Source: Prostheceraeus crozeri (lineage: Eukaryota; Platyhelminthes; Polycladida; Euryleptidae). From it: a stretch of 64,000 nt of DNA. This document shows, in pieces, positions 11,671 to 19,602 of this stretch. Location: NCBI GenBank assembly GCA_907163375.1, contig CAJQUW010011250.1:1-64000 (forward strand). Reading direction: 5' to 3'. A program made the position numbers and the translations under genes. Numbering within the stretch: the stretch's first letter is position 1; each line of letters starts with the position of its first letter. The notes under the pieces are model-generated. The model did no database searches and had not been told where the DNA came from. It saw only the letters and a list, made by a program, of their open reading frames with translations.

Positions 11671-12219
11671 GCTTCTATCATCATTTTTATGGATTGTGAG
11701 GGTGAACCTGTACAGGAGCTCAGTGCTATTGCTATGAACAATTGGACATATCAGATTGTTAGTGTCTATCATCAACATGCCAACTGCGATCCCAATGTTG
11801 ATCAATGGGCGAGAAAACACATTCATGGACTTAATCTGAAATATTTGCAAGACTATGGCTTTTCTTGTGAGAGTGCTCTTCTTATTGACTTTAAACGATG
11901 GTTAGCTGCTTTCAATGTTATACGCATCTTTTGTAATAATCCTGGTAAGGAGAGGAAAGTATTTCCCAATCTAATCATTGATGATATTTTGCTCCCGCCT
12001 TGGGATAGTAGAGTGAATCAACATTATCATGAAGTCACGAAACGTTTTAAGGATTTGTGTGTTCCTATTTTGTCTGTTCGTTGTAGTAGCTACGTTCATA
12101 ACCAATGCTTCTTTCCTCCTTACCTCAACACTGCCAAAGTCCTGTATGGTTATCATTGCTCGCTGTATGATAGTTATCAGCTGTATCTATTTTATCTCTT
12201 TCAAACCATTGATTTATAA
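11671..12219 (+). CDS. DEDD-exonuclease-like Polinton protein
   Basis: The open frame carries a hydrophobic strand (IIIF) followed by MDCEGEPVQELSAI, resembling the first acidic motif (D-x-E) of DEDD 3'-5' exonucleases. WARKHIHGLN and a helical middle follow. Similar proteins occur in animal Polintons to my memory, but I cannot name a family. A splice-acceptor signal (TTCCGTTTTAG) ends at 11670 directly before the strand, so the start codon is probably supplied by an upstream exon; otherwise ATG 11689 starts inside the motif. Inferred role: nuclease in replication or in modulating the host. No second or third acidic motif could be placed with confidence. Confidence 0.5.
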   Translation, partial: ASIIIFMDCEGEPVQELSAIAMNNWTYQIVSVYHQHANCDPNVDQWARKHIHGLNLKYLQDYGFSCESALLIDFKRWLAAFNVIRIFCNNPGKERKVFPNLIIDDILLPPWDSRVNQHYHEVTKRFKDLCVPILSVRCSSYVHNQCFFPPYLNTAKVLYGYHCSLYDSYQLYLFYLFQTIDL

Positions 12220-12306
12220 TGCATGCTTGTTACCGTTATTCAATAAATGTTACTATGAGAAGAGTTGTTGTTTTCATGCAATGGATGGGTTAGATAAAGG
12301 GCGATC

Positions 12307-12718
12307 ATGTCTTTCTCAAACGACTGCGGAACATTACGTTTTCATAGGCAAAGTTTAAAAGGAGCTGTTCAAGATTATGTGATAAATTTTCATAAAGATG
12401 AGACTGACATCGAAGCAGTGCTCGATGATGCTAGCACTCTATTTCTAGAGTTAATGAATACATTCTCTGATAGCATTGTCATGGCGCGATTAGTTGCAAA
12501 AAATTAAGTTTAGTCATTTTGGAAAGGAAGAGGTGGAAACTCGCTCTTTCCATTTTACTTCTTATTCAATGGAAGTGGTAGATCACCCCGAAGAATTTTT
12601 TAAAAGACATATGATAAAAATTGCTGAACGTCTTAACGCATTTAACCATCATGGTAGTAGTCTAGTGATTGAAGCGATTTCAGATATTCACATTCAACTT
12701 TCCATAAAGAAAAATTGA
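12307..12718 (+). pseudogene. Small conserved Polinton gene, broken
   Basis: The region encodes recognisable parts of a conserved Polinton module: an acidic N-terminal part and, nearer the end, a segment with HMIKIAERLNAFNHHGSS and IEAISDIHIQLS. The latter resembles the 'GSGW...I' module found at the N-terminus of polymerase-linked or stand-alone Polinton proteins. It looks broken, with about one break. Function unknown. It lies between the exonuclease-like gene and the RING-like gene. Confidence 0.5.
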
Positions 12719-12720
12719 AA

Positions 12721-13044
12721 ATGCAGTGGTACTTGATTGTAGCACAACTGGTTTTCGAGCTATGTCTGCTCACTCTCGAAGTATATTCCTTCTGTACATG
12801 CGTCTATTATTTAGAAAAGGCTAGCAAATTCATATCTTCAAAAAGACTTGCTATAGACATCAGTAACGGTGAAACTATGTGTTGCGATGTATGTAAACGA
12901 AAGGATGGAAATGAAAAGCGCATCTTCAAGAGATGTAAGCATGCTTTTTGTCAACGCTGTTTCATACGTAATTGCATTCAACTTTGCCAATGTAACCACT
13001 GTGATATTGCTCATTTCGAGTGTCACTTATGCCGCAATAGTTAG
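12721..13044 (+). CDS. Membrane-anchored RING-like zinc protein
   Basis: 107 residues from ATG 12721. Residues 3-30 are hydrophobic (LIVAQLVFELCLLTLEVYSF), a likely signal anchor. The C-terminal half has a RING-type cysteine pattern (CCDVC...RCKHAFCQRC...CQCNHC...CHLC). A membrane RING protein would fit an E3 ubiquitin ligase acting on a host membrane protein, as poxviruses and herpesviruses use; this is inference. The motif ATGCAAA for the next gene begins just 6 nt after its stop. Confidence 0.5.
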   Translation: MQWYLIVAQLVFELCLLTLEVYSFCTCVYYLEKASKFISSKRLAIDISNGETMCCDVCKRKDGNEKRIFKRCKHAFCQRCFIRNCIQLCQCNHCDIAHFECHLCRNS

Positions 13045-13049
13045 TACCT

Positions 13050-13056
13050 ATGCAAA
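13050..13056 (+). promoter_or_regulatory. ATGCAAA motif upstream of the 118-aa gene
   Basis: ATGCAAATG, 46 nt before ATG 13096. One of six such sites in the Polinton. Confidence 0.65.
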
Positions 13057-13095
13057 TGTGGTAAAGATAGGTTTTAGCAAAGACTAACACGGAAA

Positions 13096-13452
13096 ATGGC
13101 GAAACGTAAAATGACGAAACGTAAAAGTCAAAAGTTTTCTTCAGCCATTCAAGCTCTCCGACGAATGAAAGCAAATCAGCGATACAATGCTATACGACAT
13201 GCTAACGATAAATTCATTTGTGAAATTATTTCTCATGTGAGAAAGTTGAGGACGAAGAAATTAGCACCAAAACAACGAAAGTTACTTAAGCGATATGCTA
13301 CAAAATTACGTTTCATCTCCAATCCTAAAGTCGCCCTTCAAAGAAAGAGGAAAACTCTAACACAAAAGGGCGGTTTCCTTTCAGCAATACTTCCAATGAT
13401 AGCTCCTGCCGTGGGCAACCTATTGGGTAATATCTTTGGCTCTAAGCGTTAA
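13096..13452 (+). CDS. Conserved small basic Polinton protein with hydrophobic C-terminus
   Basis: 118 residues, strongly basic, with the order typical of a protein found in many animal Polintons: a helical first half (KFICEIISHVRKL), a lysine-rich middle (KQRKLLKRYATKLRFISN), then KGGFLSAILPMIAPAVGNLL. The glycine/hydrophobic end resembles small adenovirus-like virion or membrane-active peptides, but function is unproven. Intact. It is followed after 31 nt by the ATPase gene, whose motif lies in that gap. Confidence 0.7.
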   Translation: MAKRKMTKRKSQKFSSAIQALRRMKANQRYNAIRHANDKFICEIISHVRKLRTKKLAPKQRKLLKRYATKLRFISNPKVALQRKRKTLTQKGGFLSAILPMIAPAVGNLLGNIFGSKR

Positions 13453-13454
13453 TT

Positions 13455-13461
13455 ATGCAAA
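13455..13461 (+). promoter_or_regulatory. ATGCAAA motif upstream of the ATPase gene
   Basis: ATGCAAATG, 29 nt before ATG 13484, directly after the stop of the preceding gene. Confidence 0.65.
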
Positions 13462-13483
13462 TGTTGAGTCTCAAAGTAATAAA

Positions 13484-14101
13484 ATGGATTTCAGACTTCA
13501 ATGCGATAAAGTTCTGACTGTATCAGGTCCATCTCATGCAGGTAAAACTGTTTTCACGCTGAATTTATTGGATAAAAGAAGGGAGTTGTTTAGGGAACCT
13601 ATCAATCGAGTGATTTGGTGTTATGGTATTTATCAACCGTCGCTGTTTCAGGAATTGCAAAGTCGCAACTTTATTCGACATGAAGGAATTATTGCAGTGG
13701 ATAAACTTCAGTCTAATGATGTTGTTGTATTGGATGATTTATTAAAAGAAAGTAAGAATTCAAAAGATGTTACAGATATGTTCACTCGCGCAGCACATCA
13801 TAAAAGGTGTTTTATCATCTATATTACACAAAATTTGTTTCCTGATGGAAAAGAAGCTCGTACACGAAACCTGAATACACACTATTATGCTATTTTCAAG
13901 AATCCGCGAGATAAAAGTCAATTTGAAATTTTAGCGCGACAAGTTGCACCCAGAGGATCAAAAGCCTTAATTGAAATTTTTCAAGCAGCTACTGAAAAAC
14001 CATACGGTTACTTATTCATTGACTTTACGCAAGAGTGTCCGGAAGAATTTAGATTTCGAAGTGATATTTTGAAAACTCCCATGATTATCTACAAACTATG
14101 A
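13484..14101 (+). CDS. Genome-packaging ATPase (FtsK/HerA, A32-like)
   Basis: 205 residues from ATG 13484. Walker A is GPSHAGKT near residue 16; Walker B is DVVVLDDLL near residue 80. YITQNLF follows, a typical sensor segment of A32/HerA-type packaging ATPases. These proteins pump DNA into preformed capsids in Polintons and related viruses. Size fits the family (200-250 aa). The stop overlaps the start of the next gene in ATGA. The frame looks whole. Confidence 0.9.
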   Translation: MDFRLQCDKVLTVSGPSHAGKTVFTLNLLDKRRELFREPINRVIWCYGIYQPSLFQELQSRNFIRHEGIIAVDKLQSNDVVVLDDLLKESKNSKDVTDMFTRAAHHKRCFIIYITQNLFPDGKEARTRNLNTHYYAIFKNPRDKSQFEILARQVAPRGSKALIEIFQAATEKPYGYLFIDFTQECPEEFRFRSDILKTPMIIYKL

Positions 14102-14790
14102 GTTCTTATTCTCGCATGATTGTTATTCCTCAGGATGAATATGTACAATTGACTGCCATGCAGCAAGTAAAGCAACCTCTTGCAAATCAAATGTATAGGA
14201 AAGAAATAGATTATCAGCAAAATGTTCACATCAAAGATCCACATCGTGCTGTATTATTACAATCGGAAACTGTTGAGCAATTGAAAAACTTGAAGAATAA
14301 GATGCGTGACTCTGTATCGACTGCTACACCTTTAGCATCTCGCGCACATGCCATATCTCTTTTCAACAGTATTGAACCCCATCTCAATGTAAATGATAGA
14401 GGAGAAATCATTACAGATGAAAATAAAGTGATTGATGCTTCACGTTATGAAGACTTGATTCAGTATGCGACACGTAGAAAGCGCCGTCAGGGCTATGTTC
14501 CACCTGGTTGGTCATACTTTCTTAAACTATTGAAAAAGCATAATGTACCAAAATTTGCTTTAAATAATGAGACATTGAAAGAACTTGATTCAACAGTGGC
14601 TACTACTCCAATGCCTCAGGCGATGAAAATGCCAACAAATTGGTTTAAGACGTCACCTGCTACATCCCCTCCCACACTCACTAAGCAAACAAGAGGAAGA
14701 ACTCGACGTAGATCTACATCGCCACTAAAACTGGTAAAAGGAAAACGTAAAACAGCTCCTCCTAGGAAATACATGTTCTCAGACTATTAA
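14098..14790 (+). CDS. Conserved Polinton protein of unknown function
   Basis: 230 residues. The middle (RYEDLIQYATRRKRRQGYVPPGWSYFLKLL would be its core; the key elements are the RRKRRQ cluster, a PPGW turn and KKHNVPKFALNNETL) matches a protein that usually sits beside the ATPase in animal Polintons. The C-terminus is rich in Arg/Lys/Ser (RGRTRRRSTSPLK). It overlaps the ATPase by 4 nt, so the two are probably read from one transcript. Possibly a minor virion or DNA-binding protein; no domain is recognised. Confidence 0.65.
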   Translation: MSSYSRMIVIPQDEYVQLTAMQQVKQPLANQMYRKEIDYQQNVHIKDPHRAVLLQSETVEQLKNLKNKMRDSVSTATPLASRAHAISLFNSIEPHLNVNDRGEIITDENKVIDASRYEDLIQYATRRKRRQGYVPPGWSYFLKLLKKHNVPKFALNNETLKELDSTVATTPMPQAMKMPTNWFKTSPATSPPTLTKQTRGRTRRRSTSPLKLVKGKRKTAPPRKYMFSDY

Positions 14791-14791
14791 T

Positions 14792-15007
14792 ATGAAGCAG
14801 ATGTGTTGCTTGCCATGTAATGAGCCGCCAGAGGTGAATGTCGTTGTCACTTGCACTTGCTGCGCGAGCTCTCATAATGAAACCCCTAAGCAATGTGAAC
14901 ACGATCGCAAAACCGCTAAAGCTAAATGCTGCAGTTGTTGTAAATGTAGAAAGGCAAGAAAGAAAAAAGATGAGAAGGAGGAAAAAGAGTCAGCCGTCAT
15001 CGACTGA
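14792..15007 (+). CDS. Small Cys-rich, Lys-tailed protein
   Basis: 71 residues beginning 1 nt after the previous stop. About 14 cysteines occur in CC, CxC and CCxC groups (CCLPC, CTCCASS, CCSCCKC), followed by a lysine/glutamate tail. It probably binds metal. I know of no named family. The tight spacing on both sides suggests it is translated from the ATPase transcript. Confidence 0.5.
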   Translation: MKQMCCLPCNEPPEVNVVVTCTCCASSHNETPKQCEHDRKTAKAKCCSCCKCRKARKKKDEKEEKESAVID

Positions 15008-15100
15008 ACGTTTGAAGTCAATCTATTATGATGTAAAACATCCGGCAGGATTTGCATCTATCAAGAAATTATCAAAGCGAGTGGTCTTCCACAATCACAA

Positions 15101-16057
15101 GTGAAACGATGGTTAAAGGGTCAGGCTACCTATACACTCCACAAACAAGCGAAAAAGAAGTACCGCACCCGCCATTATATTGTTCATGACATCGATGAAC
15201 AGTGGCAAGCAGATTTGTGCGATGTTGCCTCCATTTCAAAACATAACTCGGGCAATAATTTTATTTTAACCGTCATTGATATTTTCTCGCGTTATGCGTG
15301 GGCTCAACCTTTAAAAACTAAAGAAGGGAAAGGAGTAGCAAAAGCATTCCAAACAATTTTTCGAGAAGGTCGCATTCCAAAAAGAATTCAGAGTGATCAA
15401 GGAAAAGAGTTTGAAAATCAGCATGTGACAAGATTATTTGAGAGCCATGACATTGAGTTGTTTAGTGTAAAGAGCGCTTATAAAGCTGCACTCGTTGAAC
15501 GTTTTAATCGCACATTAAAAAATCGCTTGTGGCGACATTTTACTGCCAACTTGACACAAAATTGGACAAAGGTTCTACAAGATACACTCCATGCCTACAA
15601 TCACTCTATCCATCGTTCTATTGGACTCAGACCAGTAGATGTAAATGCTGACAATGTAGATAAAGTGCGCGAATCATTCCAACGTAAACGCACTCATGTG
15701 AAAAGTGATGTGAAAATTGGCGATAAAGTTCGTATCTCAAAAGTGAAAAGTGTTTTTGCTAAAGGGTACCTTCCGAATTGGACAGAGGAGGTATTTACAG
15801 TATCAAGGATTAATCAAAAAGACTCTCCGACCACCTACAAGTTGAAAGATTACGATAATGAAGAAATTGAGGGTAGCTTTTACCGCGATGAGATTGAGGT
15901 AGTCACTGAAAGTGAAACATATTTGGTAGAGAAAATCATTCGATGTAAAAAACGGCAAGGTGAAGAATGGTGTCTTGTTAAATGGACTGGTTATCCTTCA
16001 AGTATGAACTCTTGGATGCGTCGTGCCGACATCTTTCATCTAAGTGATCGACAGTGA
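15101..16057 (+). CDS. Polinton retroviral-type integrase with chromodomain
   Basis: The DDE core is clear: QADLCDV (first Asp), QSDQGKEF (second Asp) and ALVERFNRTLK (catalytic Glu). An SH3-like region follows, and the C-terminus is a chromodomain (YLVEKIIRCKKRQGEEWCLVKWTGYP), which reads histone marks and steers insertion. These integrases cut and join the element ends. Typical N-terminal sequence of the family is also recognisable just upstream, so the gene is probably slightly disrupted there (about one break). The core itself looks whole. Confidence 0.88.
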   Translation: MKRWLKGQATYTLHKQAKKKYRTRHYIVHDIDEQWQADLCDVASISKHNSGNNFILTVIDIFSRYAWAQPLKTKEGKGVAKAFQTIFREGRIPKRIQSDQGKEFENQHVTRLFESHDIELFSVKSAYKAALVERFNRTLKNRLWRHFTANLTQNWTKVLQDTLHAYNHSIHRSIGLRPVDVNADNVDKVRESFQRKRTHVKSDVKIGDKVRISKVKSVFAKGYLPNWTEEVFTVSRINQKDSPTTYKLKDYDNEEIEGSFYRDEIEVVTESETYLVEKIIRCKKRQGEEWCLVKWTGYPSSMNSWMRRADIFHLSDRQ

Positions 16058-16060
16058 TTC

Positions 16061-16067
16061 ATGCAAA
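16061..16067 (+). promoter_or_regulatory. ATGCAAA motif upstream of the capsid gene cluster
   Basis: ATGCAAAG, 38 nt before ATG 16099; the three genes that follow are packed tightly behind it. Confidence 0.65.
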
Positions 16068-16098
16068 GTTGTAACTAACAATGTTTAGGGTTTGAGCT

Positions 16099-16554
16099 AT
16101 GAATCCAACTGCCTCATTTTATTCACGACCCTCCTATGTAAGTGGCGGAGGACAAATTTACATCGGCGCTCGCCGCCAACGTGGAGGTAGCATACTTGGT
16201 GCACTGAAATCTGTTGTAGCACCTCTCATATCCAATGTCGGTAGATCTTTAAAACGAAATGTTTTAAGTAATGCCGTTGGCTTTGCTGGTGATGTTGCTA
16301 GTGATCTTTCCAGAGGTAGAAGTTTTAAGAGCAGTTTGTTGAATCGTGGGAAGGAACGCGGTTTAAAAACATTGAAGCAGACCATTGCTGGTGTTACTCA
16401 AGGAAAGAAATCACCTAAACGAATGAATAAAGGAAGGAGGAAACATCGCGGAGCTGGTAAGGTGCGATCTTCAGTCAAAAGGCATTCACGCAAACGTCGC
16501 AGAGGCTCTAATCATTCATCAGGCGCTAAACGACGACGCTGCTATAACTTCTAA
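16099..16554 (+). CDS. Gly-rich, highly basic Polinton protein (minor virion-like)
   Basis: 151 residues. The N-terminus has SGGGQIYIGARRQRGG, then a conserved helical segment (GALKSVVAPLISNVGRSLKR, DVASDLSRGRSFKSSLLNRG), then a long Lys/Arg-rich tail ending in RRKHRGAGKVRSS and KRRRC. The layout resembles a protein that precedes the capsid gene in animal Polintons and recalls adenovirus core or cement proteins. A DNA-condensing role is inferred from charge. It ends 2 nt before the capsid start. Confidence 0.65.
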   Translation: MNPTASFYSRPSYVSGGGQIYIGARRQRGGSILGALKSVVAPLISNVGRSLKRNVLSNAVGFAGDVASDLSRGRSFKSSLLNRGKERGLKTLKQTIAGVTQGKKSPKRMNKGRRKHRGAGKVRSSVKRHSRKRRRGSNHSSGAKRRRCYNF

Positions 16555-16556
16555 TC

Positions 16557-17834
16557 ATGGAGTGTAAAACTTCCGGTTTTTGTTTGTTCGATCAACAAGC
16601 CATACAGACAGATATTCTTAGTTCAAGTATTGTAGATTATCATCCTCGAACAGCTGAGAATGCTGGCCCCATTGAATTTGTTATTCCTGGTGGTAGTGAT
16701 GACTACATAGATTTGAGTTATGCGATGCTTGATTTGAGGTTTAGAATTCAGCAAGCAGATGGAACTGCTATTGACGATGCACATAAAGTTGGACTGAACA
16801 ATTTACCATTGACTACATTACTTCGTGATGTTTCTCTAACGATTGGAGAGCAGCAAGTGGAAGGTGGTCAAAGCGATTATCCCTATAAATCATATTTCAA
16901 TCATGTATCACAGTTTCATCCAGCAGCACAAAAAAGTCATATGGAAGCCATGGGATGGTACAGAGATGAAGCAGGAAAATTTGATGTTGAAACAAACAGT
17001 GGCTTTGTAAAGCGATCTGCTATGATTAAAGATAGTAGAGTATGTCAGCTATATGGTCCGCTGAATTTAGACTTCTTTAGACAGTCAAAGTTTTTACTGT
17101 GTAATACCAGCATGCGACTCAAGCTGACATTGAATAAGCCTGAATTTGCGCTGAATGCATTTGCTAAAGTTGACAATTTTAGAATTCATGTGGAAGATAT
17201 TGCACTTTACATTCGTCGAGTAGTACCGAATCCAAGTGTCATTAGAGGGCATGCTGAAGGCCTTAACCGCCAAAATGCCATTTACCCCATTCAGCATACA
17301 AAGCTTCTCACCTTTACAATTCCGAAAGATCAAAAGAGTTTCATGAAAGATGGCCTCTTTCCATCGGAAGCACCGAAGCTCCTCATGGTGGCAATGGTTG
17401 AAAATGATGCATTTAATGGTAATATAAAGAAGAATCCTTTCAATTTTAAACACAATCAGTTAAGTGAAATTGCTTTACGTGTAAATGGTGTGAGTCATCC
17501 TGGTCCACCCTACAAACCAGATTTTGCTTCAGATCAATTTATGCGCAGTTATGTTGATTTTATGGATGTTTTTGGCTTTTACAATACGGATGACACCAAC
17601 GGACTGACTATGAAAGAGTTTAAGAGTGGATATACTATTTATGCATTTGATTTGACTGCTGACAGCGATATTAGTGCACCCTATCGTCAAGCGAACGTGC
17701 CTCATAATATTCGTTTGGATTTAACGTTCAAAAGAACACTACCTGAGACGATCAATGTATTAATTTATGCAGTCTTCGATTCAAATATTGAAATTACAAA
17801 GTATCGTGACGTGATTCTTCAGTATAATCGTTAA
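16557..17834 (+). CDS. Major capsid-type protein (double jelly-roll family)
   Basis: 425 residues. It is strand-rich with the hallmarks of the Polinton capsid family: an N-terminal segment with ENAGPIEFVIPGGSDDYIDL, a middle with LTLNKPEF, and a C-terminus with YTIYAFDLTAD, IRLDLTF and LIYAVFDSNIEI. Polinton capsid proteins are known to adopt a double jelly-roll fold. The frame is open throughout. Its stop overlaps the protease start in TAATG, so the two are probably co-expressed. Confidence 0.82.
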   Translation: MECKTSGFCLFDQQAIQTDILSSSIVDYHPRTAENAGPIEFVIPGGSDDYIDLSYAMLDLRFRIQQADGTAIDDAHKVGLNNLPLTTLLRDVSLTIGEQQVEGGQSDYPYKSYFNHVSQFHPAAQKSHMEAMGWYRDEAGKFDVETNSGFVKRSAMIKDSRVCQLYGPLNLDFFRQSKFLLCNTSMRLKLTLNKPEFALNAFAKVDNFRIHVEDIALYIRRVVPNPSVIRGHAEGLNRQNAIYPIQHTKLLTFTIPKDQKSFMKDGLFPSEAPKLLMVAMVENDAFNGNIKKNPFNFKHNQLSEIALRVNGVSHPGPPYKPDFASDQFMRSYVDFMDVFGFYNTDDTNGLTMKEFKSGYTIYAFDLTADSDISAPYRQANVPHNIRLDLTFKRTLPETINVLIYAVFDSNIEITKYRDVILQYNR

Positions 17835-18295
17835 TGAGTTGGTTGACTGCTGACGATATTAAGACTAAAGTGCAGCGTAATGCAGACGAAGCGACGTTGA
17901 AAGCTTTCGATAATGTCTATTCACTCGATACCTTACCACCTGCAGTAAATCACTATCCCATCTTTATTGTGCTAAACACTCATTCACAGAATTTAGGCGG
18001 TGAGCATTGGAAAGCGATCTTTATTGGAGAAGACCGACGTGGTGAACTATTTGACTCTCTTGCTCAACCTCCAAATATACCAACACAGCAGTGGTTGAGA
18101 AAACATACGCGTCAATATCAGCGAAATGAACGCATACTACAACATCCACTTTCATCAACGTGTGGTGCTTTTGTACTGTACTTCATCTTAAGACGTTTAC
18201 ATGTATCTCGATTTGTATCTGTTATTCAAAACTTTTCATGTAATCCATCCTCTAATGAAAAAATGATTTGTAAGTTCTATCATGATTTGAAATAA
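17834..18295 (+). CDS. Adenovirus-type cysteine protease
   Basis: 153 residues. Motifs in order: GGEHWKAIFI (catalytic His), ELFDSLAQPP (acidic residue and structural Pro), and SSTCGAFVLYFILRR (catalytic Cys). This is the Ulp1/adenain layout of Polinton proteases, which mature capsid precursors. The start overlaps the capsid stop by 1 nt. The minus-strand PC4/TBP region follows tail-to-tail after 27 nt. The frame looks whole. Confidence 0.88.
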   Translation: MSWLTADDIKTKVQRNADEATLKAFDNVYSLDTLPPAVNHYPIFIVLNTHSQNLGGEHWKAIFIGEDRRGELFDSLAQPPNIPTQQWLRKHTRQYQRNERILQHPLSSTCGAFVLYFILRRLHVSRFVSVIQNFSCNPSSNEKMICKFYHDLK

Positions 18296-18321
18296 AAACA
18301 TCATGTTGGAAAAATTGTTTT

Positions 18322-18900
18322 TTATTTTACAATCCGCTGGGTACGTACATACTCAATGAGATAGTCTAGGATCATATTTGCTTGTACATGAGATTTTAGT
18401 CCAGTAATGATCACTTTACTATTATGAAAGATTGCCACATGCACAGGTAACCAACAACTAATGAGAGCTGCAGGAAAAAGTTCGGGTTCATAACACAAAC
18501 TGTAACTGCTGGTACGAATCTTCAAAAATGATAGACTGTCACTCAATTGAGTAGAGATCACCATATTGTCCACAGTCAGATTCGACATCACACACCTCTC
18601 CCTCTTCCATATCCGACGTAGTAGTCTTTGTAGCTCTAAGCGCATTGACTGCGCGATGAATGAGAAAGGGCGCCGAGAATCTGTACAGTCCCATTTGGGA
18701 AGAGTTGAAGATTCCGTGAATTGTTCATCTTCACCACTAACATTTGAGGACGACCCGGGTAATACTTGCTGTTTGGAAGCTGTTGGTGTAATGTTGTGAG
18801 ATCGATTTTGGTGTAGAGTCTGAAGCGACGGAGAATGTTGACGATGGTGTAGCGATGGCGCTTCATGATGAAAGAATGAGTAAATTGAGCGATGTACCTT
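18322..18900 (-). pseudogene. TATA-binding-protein-like gene, two repeats recognisable, broken
   Basis: Two TBP-type saddle repeats can be seen on the minus strand. The first (roughly 18650-18880) has KIDLTTLHQQLPNSKYYPGR and LQLFPNGTVQILGALS, matching the TBP pattern KLDL...NP.RF...LIFxSGK.VxTGAKS. The second (roughly 18330-18640) has a helix followed by NMVIST, CYEPELFPAALI, then IFHNSKVIITGLKS, matching NMVGS...YEPELFP...IFxSGKVVLTGAK. TBP bends promoter DNA and seats RNA polymerase II machinery. The gene looks broken (about one break). TBP-like proteins exist in some giant viruses; I do not know of one in Polintons. Confidence 0.72.
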
Positions 18901-19188
18901 CCTTTTATACTTTTCCCAACTACCTTGATGAAATGTGAAGTTAGTATGAAGTTGGGAATGATAGAGTTGAATTCGCCGATTGTTGACGCGCAACCAGATG
19001 CGATTTCCAATACGTGAATGTCTTTTCATATAGAAGTATTTTAAATCCTTCATGATATGATGTAGAGATTGAAAATGGCGATAAGATAAAGCAAACTCTC
19101 TTCTCACATTTCCAGTTGAATCTTTGAAATAGACGTTTCGATCATGATCCGTTTCAATACGTTGTAGGGAATCTAATTTCCAACTCAT
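18870..19188 (-). CDS. PC4-like transcription cofactor domain, paralogue 1
   Basis: Starts at ATG 19188 (MSWKLDSLQRIETD). About 105 residues align with the neighbouring minus-strand gene: LDSLQ, NVYFKDSTG, LSYRHFQSLHHIMKDLKYF, IWLRVNNRRIQLYHS and WEKYKRKVHRSI. The spacing recalls the PC4/p15 coactivator (YVxVxxxxGxV...GISLxxxQWxxL...I), perhaps as two halves. Polinton-like elements in fish are known to carry PC4-like proteins. The open frame runs on into the TBP-like region, so the true end is uncertain. An ATGCAAA motif lies 35 nt upstream. Confidence 0.55.
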
Positions 19189-19210
19189 GGTGCGTGATAG
19201 TCATGTCTGA

Positions 19211-19567
19211 TTAAGATTTGCATAGTAGGGCGATGAACTCACGACGAATAAATGTCATGATGGAGCGATGTATGTATCTTCTATACTTCTCCCAATTGTA
19301 TTTGCGAAATGAGAAACAGTTTGCGGAATGAGAATGGTAGATTTGAATTTCATTTCTGTAATGTTGAAGCCAAACTTGATCACCCAGGGAGATGAATCTT
19401 AATGTTTCAAAATATTCCAAATCCCTCATGATATCATTGAGGTTGACAAATTGTCGCCATGTTAATGTAATTCCTCTTGATGTATGACCATGAGAATTTT
19501 TGAAATGTACGTTTCCATCACGATCAACTCTGATATATTGTAGAGAGTCCAAAATCCAAGTCTTCAT
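19211..19567 (-). CDS. PC4-like protein, paralogue 2
   Basis: 118 residues from ATG 19567 (MKTWILDSLQYIRVDRDGNV). It matches paralogue 1 along its whole length. The PC4-type order is clear: LQYIRV, DGNVHF, SRGITLTWRQFVNLNDIMRDL, then a second half with LGDQVWLQHY, NEIQIYHS and WEKYRRYIHRSI. PC4 proteins bind single-stranded DNA and support transcription start by RNA polymerase II. Its start faces the plus-strand gene at 19603 with only 35 nt between, so the two share a promoter region. Tandem duplication with divergence of this gene is likely. Confidence 0.6.
   Translation of the reverse strand: MKTWILDSLQYIRVDRDGNVHFKNSHGHTSRGITLTWRQFVNLNDIMRDLEYFETLRFISLGDQVWLQHYRNEIQIYHSHSANCFSFRKYNWEKYRRYIHRSIMTFIRREFIALLCKS
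19217..19223 (-). promoter_or_regulatory. ATGCAAA motif (minus strand) upstream of the PC4/TBP genes
   Basis: Reads TTTGCAT on the plus strand; its 5' edge is 35 nt before ATG 19188. It overlaps the extreme 3' end of the second PC4-like gene. Confidence 0.6.
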
Positions 19568-19573
19568 GATGTT

Positions 19574-19580
19574 ATGCAAA
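19574..19580 (+). promoter_or_regulatory. ATGCAAA motif in the divergent 35-bp promoter
   Basis: ATGCAAAG, 29 nt before ATG 19603, inside the only gap between two divergent genes; it could serve both. Confidence 0.65.
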
Positions 19581-19602
19581 GTTGCAGATTAGCAATATAA
19601 AA

